Below, piece after piece: positions 18,934 through 27,612 of a stretch of DNA of 64,000 nucleotides. The notes under the pieces were generated by a model, which searched no databases, was not told where the DNA came from, and was given only the letters and a program-made list of their open reading frames with translations. The first letter of the stretch is position 1. The number at the start of each line of letters is the position of its first letter. The position numbers and the translations under genes were made by a program. Source of the stretch: an uncultured Draconibacterium sp. (lineage in GTDB: Bacteria > Bacteroidota > Bacteroidia > Bacteroidales > Prolixibacteraceae); the NCBI RefSeq assembly GCF_963677575.1, contig NZ_OY782038.1:3041501-3105500 (forward strand). Direction: 5' to 3'.

Positions 18934-20019
18934 ATGAAAAAATTTAGATATATAATTGTATTGTTCCTGGCTGTATTGCTTTTTTCGTGCGAGGATGACG
19001 ATATAATAAAATTAAATGAGTCGGAGTATATGCCGGCAACCAATATTGAGGGTTTTGGTACTACTTTGGACATATCGAAAGATAAAAAAGAAGAAACAAT
19101 TAAAATATCGTATACACCTGCTTCTTACGGAGTAAATATTGTTTCAACGCATAAACTTCAGTTTTCTGTTGCAAACGATTTCTCAAATCCTGTTACTTTT
19201 GACGCTAACGCATCCGACAACGCATTTTCTTTTACTGTTGGTGCCCTCAACGAATTTCTTACTGAAACATTAGCGTTACCGGTTGATGAAGAAGCTACCG
19301 TATCGGCAAGAGTAATCACTTATTCCCTGGAAGGAGTTGATACCCTGTTATCTTCTCCGGTGAGTTTTTCAACCACTCCTTACTTAGATATTCTTTTTGC
19401 CCCTAATACTTTCTATCTTTTTGGTGATGGTGTTGGGCGAATTGCACAAAACAACAAGCTGAGATTTAAAAAGGTTCATAGCGAGGAAGATGTGTGGACG
19501 ATCGTATGGATGGAAGCTACCGGAACCTTTAAGCTTTGTTCTGATGTAAATTATAAAGGAGTAATTGGCAAAGTTGGAGATCCGGAAAATGGCGAATATA
19601 CTTTAGGAACCGTTGATAACCGGGGAGAAGATATACCAGTACCCGGAACTGCGGGATATTATACCGTTGGTATAAACCTGGCAACCAATAAACTGCTGAT
19701 TGAACCTGCCAATGTTTACATCTGTGGCGATAACGTGGGTGGCTGGCCTACCAGCACTGTTATTGAAGAAAACAGGTTTCAGCAGGATACTGAAAACAAG
19801 ACAATGACTTTAACCAAAAGTCTGGCTGGTGGCGAACTAAGGCTTCATGTAACACATCCATACATTTCCGGCCCCGACTGGTGGCATGCCGAATTCCTGT
19901 TCTTCGATGGTAAAATAGAATACAGGGAAGATGGCGGTGATCAGGATAGGGTAAGCGTCAACGCAGGCGAGCGGACTATTACACTTGACTTTATTAATCA
20001 AACAGGTAAAATCGATTAA
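18934..20019 (+). CDS. SusE-like outer-membrane starch-binding lipoprotein
   Basis: 361 residues from the ATG at 18934; a TTG at 18925 is a poorer start. The lipobox is LLFSC followed by EDDD. The N-terminal beta domain resembles the SusE fold (…FSVANDFSNPVTF…, then EATVSARVITYSLEG and SSPVSFSTTPYLD). A SusF/SusE-type carbohydrate module follows (FYLFGDGVG…) and a second module begins at VYICGDNVGGWP. It lies between susD and the longer SusF-like gene, with 2 bp before the latter. The role is surface glucan binding; the exact ligand is inferred from the locus. Confidence 0.88.
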   Translation: MKKFRYIIVLFLAVLLFSCEDDDIIKLNESEYMPATNIEGFGTTLDISKDKKEETIKISYTPASYGVNIVSTHKLQFSVANDFSNPVTFDANASDNAFSFTVGALNEFLTETLALPVDEEATVSARVITYSLEGVDTLLSSPVSFSTTPYLDILFAPNTFYLFGDGVGRIAQNNKLRFKKVHSEEDVWTIVWMEATGTFKLCSDVNYKGVIGKVGDPENGEYTLGTVDNRGEDIPVPGTAGYYTVGINLATNKLLIEPANVYICGDNVGGWPTSTVIEENRFQQDTENKTMTLTKSLAGGELRLHVTHPYISGPDWWHAEFLFFDGKIEYREDGGDQDRVSVNAGERTITLDFINQTGKID

Positions 20020-20021
20020 AA

Positions 20022-22046
20022 ATGAAGAATCTAAAATATTTTCTAATTATTGTCCTGGCGGTTTTCACCTTTGCTTGTGAAGAGGATTTTATGATACCGC
20101 CGGTAACATCTGTGGTTGAAGGCACTCCGCCGGAGTGGACAAATGTGCCTTCTTCAGAAATAGATACCATACTTTTCAAAAAGAATGAAAAAGAGACAAT
20201 CCTAAACCTGGGATGGTCAGCACCGGTGTATGCCGATAATGTGGGGGTACGCTACTTTCTGCAAATCGATTCGAAAGGAAGCGATTTTTCAAACCCAATT
20301 GAGTTTGACAGGATATCTGCAACCGAAATGGTAGTTACTATTGGCGAGCTTAACAGCAAGTTAATAACACGCTATGCCCCTGTAGAAAAAGTGGAGATTG
20401 AATTGCGGATCAGAGCTGCATCTAATGAAGACCTGGCAGACCTGTATACTAGCGCATTTTCAATGAAAGTGACACCCTACCTGGATGTACCGGTTCCTGA
20501 AACATTGTTTATGACTGGAACTGCAACAGCTGTTGGTTTCGATAATTCGCTTGCTGCGGGTAAAGACGGAGATGTATTTGTTAAATACCTTCAGCTCACA
20601 CAGGATGGGTTGTTCCATTTCACCGATAACCTGAGCGATGGCTATGTATACAACTTTGGTAAGTTTGCAAGCCTTTCTTCAAATATTGTTGCAGCTGCCG
20701 ACGAAGACGGTAACTTCAAATTTACCGGGGAAACCGGATGGTACGAGGTAAGAGCCGACTTTACAAACAGCGAACTGACCATTGCTCCTTACATGTTTGG
20801 CTCTGTAACCTATACACATAATCCGGCAGAGGTATTCCTTGTAGGCGACTACAATGCAGATGTACCGGCATGGAGTCCTGAAAATTCACCGCAAATGACT
20901 GAAAAATCAGAAGGCGTTTACTCCATCGAAACAACTATTAAAGACGGAGCAATGCTGAAATTCGTTGGCCAGCCTAGCTGGGGCGACCTCGACTGGGGAA
21001 ATTTAGGTGCTGATGGTTCCGATGGTGTTATCGGCCCAAAAGGCAAAAACGGAAACATAACATTTGATGGTGGCGACAAGACTTACATTGTTACTCTGGA
21101 TTTAAACAAAGGTACATATACCATAGAAGAAGCGGCTATATATATTGTAGGTGATGCAACCGAGGCTGGTTGGGATATTGCTAATGCAATTGAACTAAAA
21201 TGGCGCTCGGGCCATAATGCTTACATGGGATATATTCCGTTAAAGAGTGGTTATTTTAAATTTTTCCCGGTTAAAGGCAGTTGGGATAATGGAATGGGAA
21301 GAATTAACGATTCTGAAGATCCTAAAGGCGGTTTACTAGGTGGCGAGAACAAGGATATTCCAAGCATGAATACTTCTTCTGATTATAAATTATACCGGAT
21401 TGCTGTTTGGTACGACGATGATGCAAGTTCTTATAAATACTCGGTTTTGGATGCCGAAATGGTTCTTGTTGGAGATGCAACGCCAGCCGGCTGGTCTATC
21501 GATAATGGATTCAACATGGTATATGCAGGAGAAGGCAAATGGGTAACTTATGTTGATATGAATGCCTCGGGAGGTTACAAATTCTTCTATGAATCCGGAA
21601 ACTGGAACTCTGGCTATAAAGAATATGATGCCATAAACAAACCGGGCGAATTATCTCTTGAAGGTGGAGATCCGAATATCTCAACACCGGGCGAAGGTTA
21701 TTATAAGCTAACCATTGACACTTATAACATGACCTACACCAAAGAAGCTATTGCAACCAGGAAGATGTATTTGGTGGGTTCTCCTAATAGCTGGGATATA
21801 GATGCAGGCATTGAAATGACCTGGGATGATGCAAACAAAGAATGGACTCTAACCACCGATCTGGCAGCCGATGATGCATTCAAGATTTTTGCAGAATCAG
21901 GCAACTGGAACAGTGGATTTAAGTTCAATTACGGCATGCTTAGTTTCGAAGGTGGAGATCCTAATATTTCAACACCGGATGGTGCCGGAAACTACACCAT
22001 TAAATTTAGCCTGGCCAAAAGAACTTTGACATTTACGAAAAATTAA
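20022..22046 (+). CDS. multi-module SusE/SusF-like starch-binding lipoprotein
   Basis: 674 residues. The lipobox FTFAC is followed by EEDF. An N-terminal SusE-like domain (to about residue 155) and a beta module (about 160-260) are followed by four related carbohydrate modules, each beginning with a V-G-D/S motif: VFLVGDYNADVPAW, IYIVGDATEAGWD, MVLVGDATPAGWS and MYLVGSPNSWD. The last two share GNWNSG and SLEGGDPNISTP/SFEGGDPNISTP, pointing to a recent internal duplication. Such modules bind starch through aromatic residues in SusE/SusF. The protein has more modules than Bacteroides SusF, suggesting avid surface binding. It starts 2 bp after the previous stop. Confidence 0.88.
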   Translation: MKNLKYFLIIVLAVFTFACEEDFMIPPVTSVVEGTPPEWTNVPSSEIDTILFKKNEKETILNLGWSAPVYADNVGVRYFLQIDSKGSDFSNPIEFDRISATEMVVTIGELNSKLITRYAPVEKVEIELRIRAASNEDLADLYTSAFSMKVTPYLDVPVPETLFMTGTATAVGFDNSLAAGKDGDVFVKYLQLTQDGLFHFTDNLSDGYVYNFGKFASLSSNIVAAADEDGNFKFTGETGWYEVRADFTNSELTIAPYMFGSVTYTHNPAEVFLVGDYNADVPAWSPENSPQMTEKSEGVYSIETTIKDGAMLKFVGQPSWGDLDWGNLGADGSDGVIGPKGKNGNITFDGGDKTYIVTLDLNKGTYTIEEAAIYIVGDATEAGWDIANAIELKWRSGHNAYMGYIPLKSGYFKFFPVKGSWDNGMGRINDSEDPKGGLLGGENKDIPSMNTSSDYKLYRIAVWYDDDASSYKYSVLDAEMVLVGDATPAGWSIDNGFNMVYAGEGKWVTYVDMNASGGYKFFYESGNWNSGYKEYDAINKPGELSLEGGDPNISTPGEGYYKLTIDTYNMTYTKEAIATRKMYLVGSPNSWDIDAGIEMTWDDANKEWTLTTDLAADDAFKIFAESGNWNSGFKFNYGMLSFEGGDPNISTPDGAGNYTIKFSLAKRTLTFTKN

Positions 22047-22063
22047 CTTCATAATTTAAGCTG

Positions 22064-22099
22064 AAAGGGTTGCCCGCCTGTCGGGCGGCCCTTTTTTTT
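22064..22099 (+). terminator. intrinsic terminator of the susCDEF-like operon
   Basis: Arms AAAGGG..GCCCG and CGGGC..CCCTTT (with G-T pairs between) close on a five-base loop and run into a stretch of eight T. It begins 17 bp after the SusF-like stop codon. Confidence 0.88.
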
Positions 22100-22120
22100 A
22101 ACTTCTAAAAAAAATTTATC

Positions 22121-24904
22121 ATGATCCGTTTGCGTTTCCTTTTGGGTATTTGCTTTTTTCTGATGTTAGGCCCTGCACTTGGGCAGGTTACTACTGATCC
22201 TGCATTTCCAGTGGCTGGCGAAGCTGTAAAAATAATCTTTGATGCCACTCAGGGAACTGCCGGATTACAAGATTATACAGGCGATATTTATGCCCACACC
22301 GGAGTTATTACCGACCAAAGCACATCGGGTTCTGACTGGAAATATGTGATAGCCGACTGGAATGTAAATACAGACAAAGCTAAGCTAACACGCGTTTCAA
22401 CAAATATTTATGAACTTGAAATTACGCCCGACATTACGTCGTTTTATGGCGTACCTTCTTCCGAAAAAACAGAACAATTGGCGTTTGTTTTCCGCAGTTT
22501 CGATGGTAGTTTGGAAGGCAAAGCAAGCGGAGGAGCTGATATTTTTGTTGATGTTTACGAAGCAGGATTAGCTATTGAAATTACCGACCCTGCAGATAAC
22601 AGTGTATTGCAGAAAAATCAACCGGTAAATATTTCGGCAAGTTCTTCTGTTGATGCCGACCTCAAACTGTATTCAAATGAAACTCTCATCGCTCAAAACA
22701 CAGGAAACACGATTTCGGCAAGCTATACTTTTACTGAAAGTGGCAGCAACTGGCTGATTGCAGAAGCAAGCTCAGCCGGAGAAACACTTCGCGACTCTAT
22801 TTCGGTTTTTATTCGCGAAGATGTAATTACTGAAACAAAACCAGCCAACTACAAAAAAGGAATCAACTACATCGACGATAACACCGCAGCACTGGTACTG
22901 TGGGCACCATTAAAAGAATTTGTGTATGTAACCGGCGATTTTAACAACTGGCAACTTTCTGACGCCTACCTGATGAAAAAAGACGGCGATTATTTTTGGC
23001 TCGAACTTACCGATTTGGAGGCCGGAAAAGAATACGCCTATCAATATCTCATTGACGGAAATATCCGCATTGCAGACCCTTACACCGAAAAAATATTAGA
23101 TCCCTGGAACGATAGCTACATCAACGAAGCTACTTATCCCAACCTGAAAGCTTACCCGGAAGGTTTAACCGAGGGCATTGTTTCAGTGTTACAAACAACA
23201 CAACCTGAATACAACTGGCAGGTAACCGACTTTGTAATGCCGGAAAAAGAAAAACTGGTTATTTACGAATTGCTCGTTCGCGATTTTACCACCGGGCACA
23301 CCTACCAGGGAGTTATCGACCAACTGGATTACCTGGCAGACCTGCGTATTAATGTACTGGAACTGATGCCGGTTAACGAGTTTGAAGGAAACAGCAGTTG
23401 GGGCTATAATCCGTCGTTCTATTTTGCGCCCGACAAATATTATGGTCCAAAAGAAAAATTAAAGGAACTGGTTGATGAATGCCACCAACGAGGAATTGCG
23501 GTGGTAATTGATATGGTTTTAAACCACAGTTACGGACAGAGTCCGTTTGTGCAAATGTATTGGAACAATTCTGGTAAACCGGATACCGATAATCCGTGGT
23601 ACAACGAGGAAAGCAACTTTCAGAATCCGGATGCACAGTGGGGATACGATTTTAACCACGAAAGTACTGCAACCCGCCAACTGGTCGACAGTATTTCCTC
23701 ATTTTGGATGACCGAATACAAAGTTGACGGTTTCCGTTTTGATTTCACAAAAGGATTTTCAAACACGCCTTATGCCCCGTCAAGCTGGGGTAGTGAATAT
23801 GATGCCGACCGTATTGCCAACCTGAAACGAATGAGCGACGAAATCTGGAAACGGAATCCCGGTGCGCTGGTAATTTTTGAACATCTTGCCGATAATTCGG
23901 AAGAAACAGAGCTGGCTAACCACGGCATTATGCTTTGGGGAAACCTGAACTATTCGTACGGAGAAACAGCCATGGGCTACAACGATAATTTGAACTGGGG
24001 AATTTATTCGAATCGTGGTTGGGACGAACCCAATTTGGTTACTTACATGGAAAGCCACGATGAAGAGCGGCTTACCTATAAATGCTTAGCTTACGGAAAA
24101 TCGGCCGGTGCTTACAACACGCAGGATTTAACAACAGCACTCGACAGAATGGAACTAAACTCGGTGTTTTTTATTCCACTTCCCGGCCCAAAAATGATCT
24201 GGCAATTTGGCGAACGAGGTTACGACCAGTCAATTAACCGCTGCACTGATGGCACGATAAACAACGATTGCCGCCTCTCGGAGAAACCTCCTTTCTGGAA
24301 TTACCTGGAAAACACCGACCGTACCGACCTGTTTCAAGTGATGGCAAAACTAAACGAACTCAAACAAAAATATGATGTGTTTTCACCCGACAATGCTGAA
24401 TATAGCATGGCTGGAATTACCAAATGGTATAAGTTAAGCAAAGGCGACAATCATGTTGTTGGATTAGGCAACTTCGATGTTGTTGAAAATGATATCGTTC
24501 TTACCTTCCCGACAGCAGGAAAATACTACGAATTTTTTAGTGGCGACTCGATTGAAGTGACAAGTTCCAGTCAAACTTTTACTTTTGACCCGGGCGAATA
24601 TCGTCTATACTCAACACAACAGTTTGAAGAGCCGAGCATTGTTACTGATATAGATGAAATAGAAAATACCGCCGATAATTTGCAAATTTATCCGAACCCG
24701 GTTTCCGGCAAATTAACAGTAAGCTCAGATAAAACCATTTCTACCATTCAGCTATTTTCGGTTGCAGGAACTATGCAATTTGAAACTAGCGACGTAAGTG
24801 AAAACAAAGTGGAAATTAATGTACAAGATTATACTCCGGGTGTATATTTAATCCGTGTTATACAAGACGGAGACAGCAGCACACAAAAGGTTTTGGTAAA
24901 ATAG
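22121..24904 (+). CDS. T9SS-secreted multidomain alpha-amylase, GH13
   Basis: 927 residues. A signal peptide (to about residue 22, ALGQ) is followed by a beta domain (about 25-150), an Ig-like domain (about 150-235) and a CBM48-like E-set (about 245-335, TGDFNNWQ). The GH13 barrel carries DMVLNHS (464-470), GFRFD with Asp541, IFEH with Glu587 and ESHDEER with Asp647. The C-terminal 74 residues (from LQIYPNP at 854) are a type A T9SS sorting domain ending in VLVK. The enzyme should be secreted through the type IX system and held at or released from the cell surface. It lies directly after the sus operon terminator, and its own terminator has been split by an insertion element. Confidence 0.93.
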   Translation: MIRLRFLLGICFFLMLGPALGQVTTDPAFPVAGEAVKIIFDATQGTAGLQDYTGDIYAHTGVITDQSTSGSDWKYVIADWNVNTDKAKLTRVSTNIYELEITPDITSFYGVPSSEKTEQLAFVFRSFDGSLEGKASGGADIFVDVYEAGLAIEITDPADNSVLQKNQPVNISASSSVDADLKLYSNETLIAQNTGNTISASYTFTESGSNWLIAEASSAGETLRDSISVFIREDVITETKPANYKKGINYIDDNTAALVLWAPLKEFVYVTGDFNNWQLSDAYLMKKDGDYFWLELTDLEAGKEYAYQYLIDGNIRIADPYTEKILDPWNDSYINEATYPNLKAYPEGLTEGIVSVLQTTQPEYNWQVTDFVMPEKEKLVIYELLVRDFTTGHTYQGVIDQLDYLADLRINVLELMPVNEFEGNSSWGYNPSFYFAPDKYYGPKEKLKELVDECHQRGIAVVIDMVLNHSYGQSPFVQMYWNNSGKPDTDNPWYNEESNFQNPDAQWGYDFNHESTATRQLVDSISSFWMTEYKVDGFRFDFTKGFSNTPYAPSSWGSEYDADRIANLKRMSDEIWKRNPGALVIFEHLADNSEETELANHGIMLWGNLNYSYGETAMGYNDNLNWGIYSNRGWDEPNLVTYMESHDEERLTYKCLAYGKSAGAYNTQDLTTALDRMELNSVFFIPLPGPKMIWQFGERGYDQSINRCTDGTINNDCRLSEKPPFWNYLENTDRTDLFQVMAKLNELKQKYDVFSPDNAEYSMAGITKWYKLSKGDNHVVGLGNFDVVENDIVLTFPTAGKYYEFFSGDSIEVTSSSQTFTFDPGEYRLYSTQQFEEPSIVTDIDEIENTADNLQIYPNPVSGKLTVSSDKTISTIQLFSVAGTMQFETSDVSENKVEINVQDYTPGVYLIRVIQDGDSSTQKVLVK

Positions 24905-24929
24905 CTTTTAGAAAAAATACAATTCAGAG

Positions 24930-24944
24930 GCCGGGGTAACTCCC
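24930..24944 (+). terminator. 5' part of the amylase terminator, split by the IS
   Basis: GCCGGGGTAACTCCC here, joined to GGC and seven T at 26346-26355 on the far side of the element, rebuilds a compact hairpin (GCCGGG, TAAC-type loop, CCCGGC) with a T-run. The insertion has therefore cut the original terminator within its loop and 3' arm. Confidence 0.82.
24934..24944 (+). repeat. left target-site duplication of the IS4-type element
   Basis: GGGTAACTCCC occurs here and again at 26335-26345, directly flanking the element. Eleven bases is within the range known for the IS4 family. Confidence 0.85.
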
Positions 24945-24950
24945 AGTCAT

Positions 24951-24979
24951 GGTCGGAAGATTTTCTTCCGACTTTTTTT
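24951..24979 (+). terminator. terminator hairpin at the left end of the IS
   Basis: GTCGGAAG and CTTCCGAC with a TTTT loop are followed by seven T. It lies inside the left inverted repeat and would stop transcription entering from the amylase gene, replacing the terminator broken by the insertion. It also shields the transposase from read-through. Confidence 0.82.
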
Positions 24980-25085
24980 GTATCTTATCTCTTCTGAAAG
25001 AACACATAAACAACTAAACGACAATACATTATATTTGCATTTGGTCATAATATATGTTATATTTAATATAATCAAAAGATAATAT

Positions 25086-26303
25086 ATGTCAATGTTTAAA
25101 GGACACAATATTCAAATCAGTCAACTTTTAAGTGTTATCCCGGAAGCACTATTATCGGAGTTATCTTCTACCTCGAAGGTCGATCACTATGCCAAAGTAC
25201 TGCATGGTAAAAAGCTGTTTTATTTGCTGCTGTATGGAATTTTAGAAAACGAGAAGTTAAGTCAACGTACTTTAGAAGATACTTTTAATGATCCGGTATT
25301 TAAACTGTTGTTTGACCTGGAAAAGAAGGAGACTGTTCGACGGAGCTCTATCTCTGAAAGATTATCAAAAATTGATGCAGGCTATTTTAGGCAAATCTAT
25401 GAATGTATTTACGACCAGTTTTCTTCTGTTTACATTGAAACAGAAAGGCACAAACATAATCTGATACGCGTTGACAGCACAATTGTTAGTGATACTGCTG
25501 GCAAGTTAATGGAAGGCATTAATAACGTAGGAAAGAAAGCTGTAAAGTACAGCGTAGCCTTTGATGGCATTTTGCCCTGTGAGTTTAAAGCCTTTACAAA
25601 CTCCAGCTATTCCAGTGAAGATATCGCTTTGCCCGAAGTTGTTTTGAGTCATGTAAAAAAAGAAGCTAGTCACCAAAGTATATACGTACTTGATAGAGGG
25701 TTGCAGTCAACAAAAACAATGAAAACTTTTACTCAAAACTCTATAAGGTTTATATGCAGGGCGAAAGAGCATAGAAAATATATAGAATTAGAATCCCTTA
25801 TCTCTGAAGGTCAAAAACTTGATTTTGGAGAATCTACATTAATAACAGACAGCAGAGTGCAATTGTATACCGGGCTGCCTATTAAAAATAAGCAAGGAAA
25901 CATCCATTATCGAGAAGAGTTAGTGGATACTGAGTTTCGGTTGGTAATTATTGAAAGTAAGGAGGATGAAGGACAGCAATATTGGTTTATATCTAACGAC
26001 TTTGAGCTTTCTACAAAAGAAATAGCCCATGCGTATAGACGAAGGTGGGATATTGAAGTATTTTTTAGATTTCTGAAACAAGAATTAAACACAAGCCATC
26101 TTGTTTCTTTAAATAAAAACGGAATGGAAATAATGATATACATGACTCTCATTGTAGCCATGCTCGTTTTAATCTATAAGAAAGCAAATCGTATTGGTTA
26201 CAAAACTGCCAAAAGAAGAATAGTCATGGAGGTTCGAACCCTTGCTATAGCGGTGATTGTAACTCAATGTGGCGGTGATCCCAGCTTGTTTTTTAAAACA
26301 TAA
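25086..26303 (+). CDS. IS4-family DDE transposase
   Basis: 405 residues and intact. An N-terminal helical region (about 1-85) is followed by the RNase H-like core, with candidate catalytic residues Asp130 (IRVDST), Asp203 (YVLDRG) and Glu324. The IS4 Y-R-E-K signature is exact: Tyr317, Arg320 (AYRRRWDIE), Glu324 and Lys331 at the usual spacing. The insertion domain between the second Asp and the Glu is beta-rich. A -7 box TATATTTG lies at 25030-25037, about 50 bp before the ATG. The stop codon is 31 bp from the right end of the element. Confidence 0.95.
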   Translation: MSMFKGHNIQISQLLSVIPEALLSELSSTSKVDHYAKVLHGKKLFYLLLYGILENEKLSQRTLEDTFNDPVFKLLFDLEKKETVRRSSISERLSKIDAGYFRQIYECIYDQFSSVYIETERHKHNLIRVDSTIVSDTAGKLMEGINNVGKKAVKYSVAFDGILPCEFKAFTNSSYSSEDIALPEVVLSHVKKEASHQSIYVLDRGLQSTKTMKTFTQNSIRFICRAKEHRKYIELESLISEGQKLDFGESTLITDSRVQLYTGLPIKNKQGNIHYREELVDTEFRLVIIESKEDEGQQYWFISNDFELSTKEIAHAYRRRWDIEVFFRFLKQELNTSHLVSLNKNGMEIMIYMTLIVAMLVLIYKKANRIGYKTAKRRIVMEVRTLAIAVIVTQCGGDPSLFFKT

Positions 26304-26308
26304 AAAAT

Positions 26309-26328
26309 GGTCGGAATTTCTTCCGACC
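26309..26328. terminator. hairpin at the right end of the IS
   Basis: GGTCGGAA and TTCCGACC enclose TTTC. It lies 6 bp after the transposase stop and is flanked by a run of six A on its left, so on the minus strand it is followed by T. It could end transcripts entering from the right. Confidence 0.65.
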
Positions 26329-26334
26329 ACCACT

Positions 26335-26345
26335 GGGTAACTCCC
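26335..26345 (+). repeat. right target-site duplication of the IS4-type element
   Basis: Second copy of GGGTAACTCCC, followed by GGC and seven T that belong to the original amylase terminator. Confidence 0.85.
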
Positions 26346-26397
26346 GGCTTTTTTTATTCTTACGTCAGTTTCAGGCTCAGTACCGTCAGGTGCAATA

Positions 26398-26649
26398 GAG
26401 GGCATTTTTGCGCAAAATCATTGCCATTTTAGGGAAGGTCACATTTTCGCAGTTATCGGAGGCCATTTTCTCCTAAGACCATTGCCTTTCGCATGCGATA
26501 GGGCCCACTTTCTTAAGAAAACACTGCCTTTCGCATGCGATAGGGGCTACTTTTTTGAAAAAACATTAGCTGTAGCATGCGATAGGATACATTTTTGGGA
26601 AAAAATGCCCTCTTTCAACTGCGATAATATACATTTTCTGAACTATCTT
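26398..26649 (+). repeat. array of six 42-bp degenerate tandem repeats
   Basis: The stretch divides into exactly six 42-bp units (26398, 26440, 26482, 26524, 26566, 26608). The middle units are most alike and contain GCATGCGATAGG, then a TTT-AAA near-palindrome (TTTCTTAAGAAA in unit 3). On the plus strand one frame stays open through all units and reads as a 14-residue repeat, consensus LPFACDRxHFxxKT, with residues F, A, D and HF kept. The only usable start is a TTG at 26482, giving a 94-residue frame to 26766 that overlaps the 3' end of the PorP gene on the other strand. Coding status is unclear. No spacers or cas genes, so not CRISPR. Confidence 0.75.
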
Positions 26650-26673
26650 TTTGATTGCCAAAAGGCTTGCGAA

Positions 26674-27612
26674 CTACTTCGCAGCCGTTGCTTCCCTGTT
26701 GCGGCCAAAGAGGTCGAGATTGTAGCTAAACATGATTTCGTGCGTGCCGCTGTTAAAGGCGCTTAATTCAGAAATGGTAATATCATACGAATAACCGATT
26801 GACATTTTCGACGAAGGATTAAACTTCACCAGCATGCCATAAGCATCACCGAAACGATACATGGCGCCTACCCAGAATTTATCACGGAAACCACCCATCA
26901 CAGTCATATCAACCGAAAAAGGAGCACTTTTAACCCAACGCATCATTCCGTTTGTTTTTAACTGAAAATCTTCGTTGATATCAAATCGGTGTCCGGCCAC
27001 AAAATACATGTGCCGCTGCTGTTTATTAATGTAATCGGTTTTAACATCCTCGTTAATAATTATATTGTCAATAAGCTTTGGAACCGATAAGCCTAAATAG
27101 GTATTTTCAGAATACAAAAACAAACCCACACCAACATTGGGCAAAAAGTTCTCGTAAATATCATGACTAAATACGGGGTCAGAATCAACCGTTGCGAGTG
27201 CAACAAGGTTAGCGCGATAAAAACTCACTCCTCCTTTAAGTCCTAATCCCAACTTAAATTTTTCCGAGACCTGAAGAAAGTAGGAGTAATCGGCATAAAA
27301 GCCGGTTTGTTTCACTGGCCCAATCTGGTCGGACATCAGCGAGAAACCAACACCAATATTTTGCTCGTCATACGAAGTGTTGTAGGTAAACGAACGTGTT
27401 GACGGAGCACCATCGAACTCCACCCACTGGCTGCGTGCTACCATTAAAATATTTCCAACTCCCTGCGAACCGGCATATCCCGGATTTAATACCTGCAGGT
27501 TATCCATATATTGCGTGTACATGGGATCTTGTTGAGCGCTGGCCTTTTTCCCTTGAAGAAAAACCACAAGGGAAAGAATTAAAAATACTGCTATTTTATT
27601 TAGTCTTCCCAT
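26674..27612 (-). CDS. PorP/SprF-family type IX secretion membrane protein
   Basis: 312 residues. A signal peptide ends at ASAQ and is followed by the family hallmark QQDPMYTQYMDNLQVLNPGYAGS. The rest is a predicted outer-membrane beta-barrel with repeated aromatic strands, including FWVGAMYRFGDAYGMLVKF and a final MFSYNLDLF-type strand. PorP/SprF proteins assist secretion or attachment of one particular T9SS substrate encoded next door. Here the ATG directly abuts the stop of the type B CTD protein (TAAATG on the minus strand), so that protein is the likely partner. Confidence 0.93.
   Translation of the reverse strand: MGRLNKIAVFLILSLVVFLQGKKASAQQDPMYTQYMDNLQVLNPGYAGSQGVGNILMVARSQWVEFDGAPSTRSFTYNTSYDEQNIGVGFSLMSDQIGPVKQTGFYADYSYFLQVSEKFKLGLGLKGGVSFYRANLVALATVDSDPVFSHDIYENFLPNVGVGLFLYSENTYLGLSVPKLIDNIIINEDVKTDYINKQQRHMYFVAGHRFDINEDFQLKTNGMMRWVKSAPFSVDMTVMGGFRDKFWVGAMYRFGDAYGMLVKFNPSSKMSIGYSYDITISELSAFNSGTHEIMFSYNLDLFGRNREATAAK

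Larger units (their letters stand above)
24945..26334 (+). mobile_element. complete IS4-family insertion sequence, 1,390 bp
   Basis: It is bounded by an 11-bp direct repeat. The ends are inverted repeats: AGTCATGGTCGGAAGA on the left against AGTGGTGGTCGGAAGA for the right end read inward (14 of 16 match). It carries one intact transposase gene and a hairpin just inside each end. The exact outer boundary can slide by one or two bases because the target and element share C/G at the junction. Intact ends and transposase suggest a fairly recent, possibly still active, insertion. Confidence 0.88.

Noticed and set aside
26225..26245. GGTTCGAACCC as the T-loop of a tRNA
   Set aside because: It lies inside the intact transposase frame and no acceptor or anticodon stems can be built around it.
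24945..26334. The insertion element as a defence or cargo island
   Set aside because: It is a single-gene IS with no cargo; flanking genes belong to the starch and T9SS loci.
26398..26649. The tandem array as a CRISPR array
   Set aside because: Units are contiguous with no unique spacers, the unit is degenerate at both ends, and no cas gene is present.
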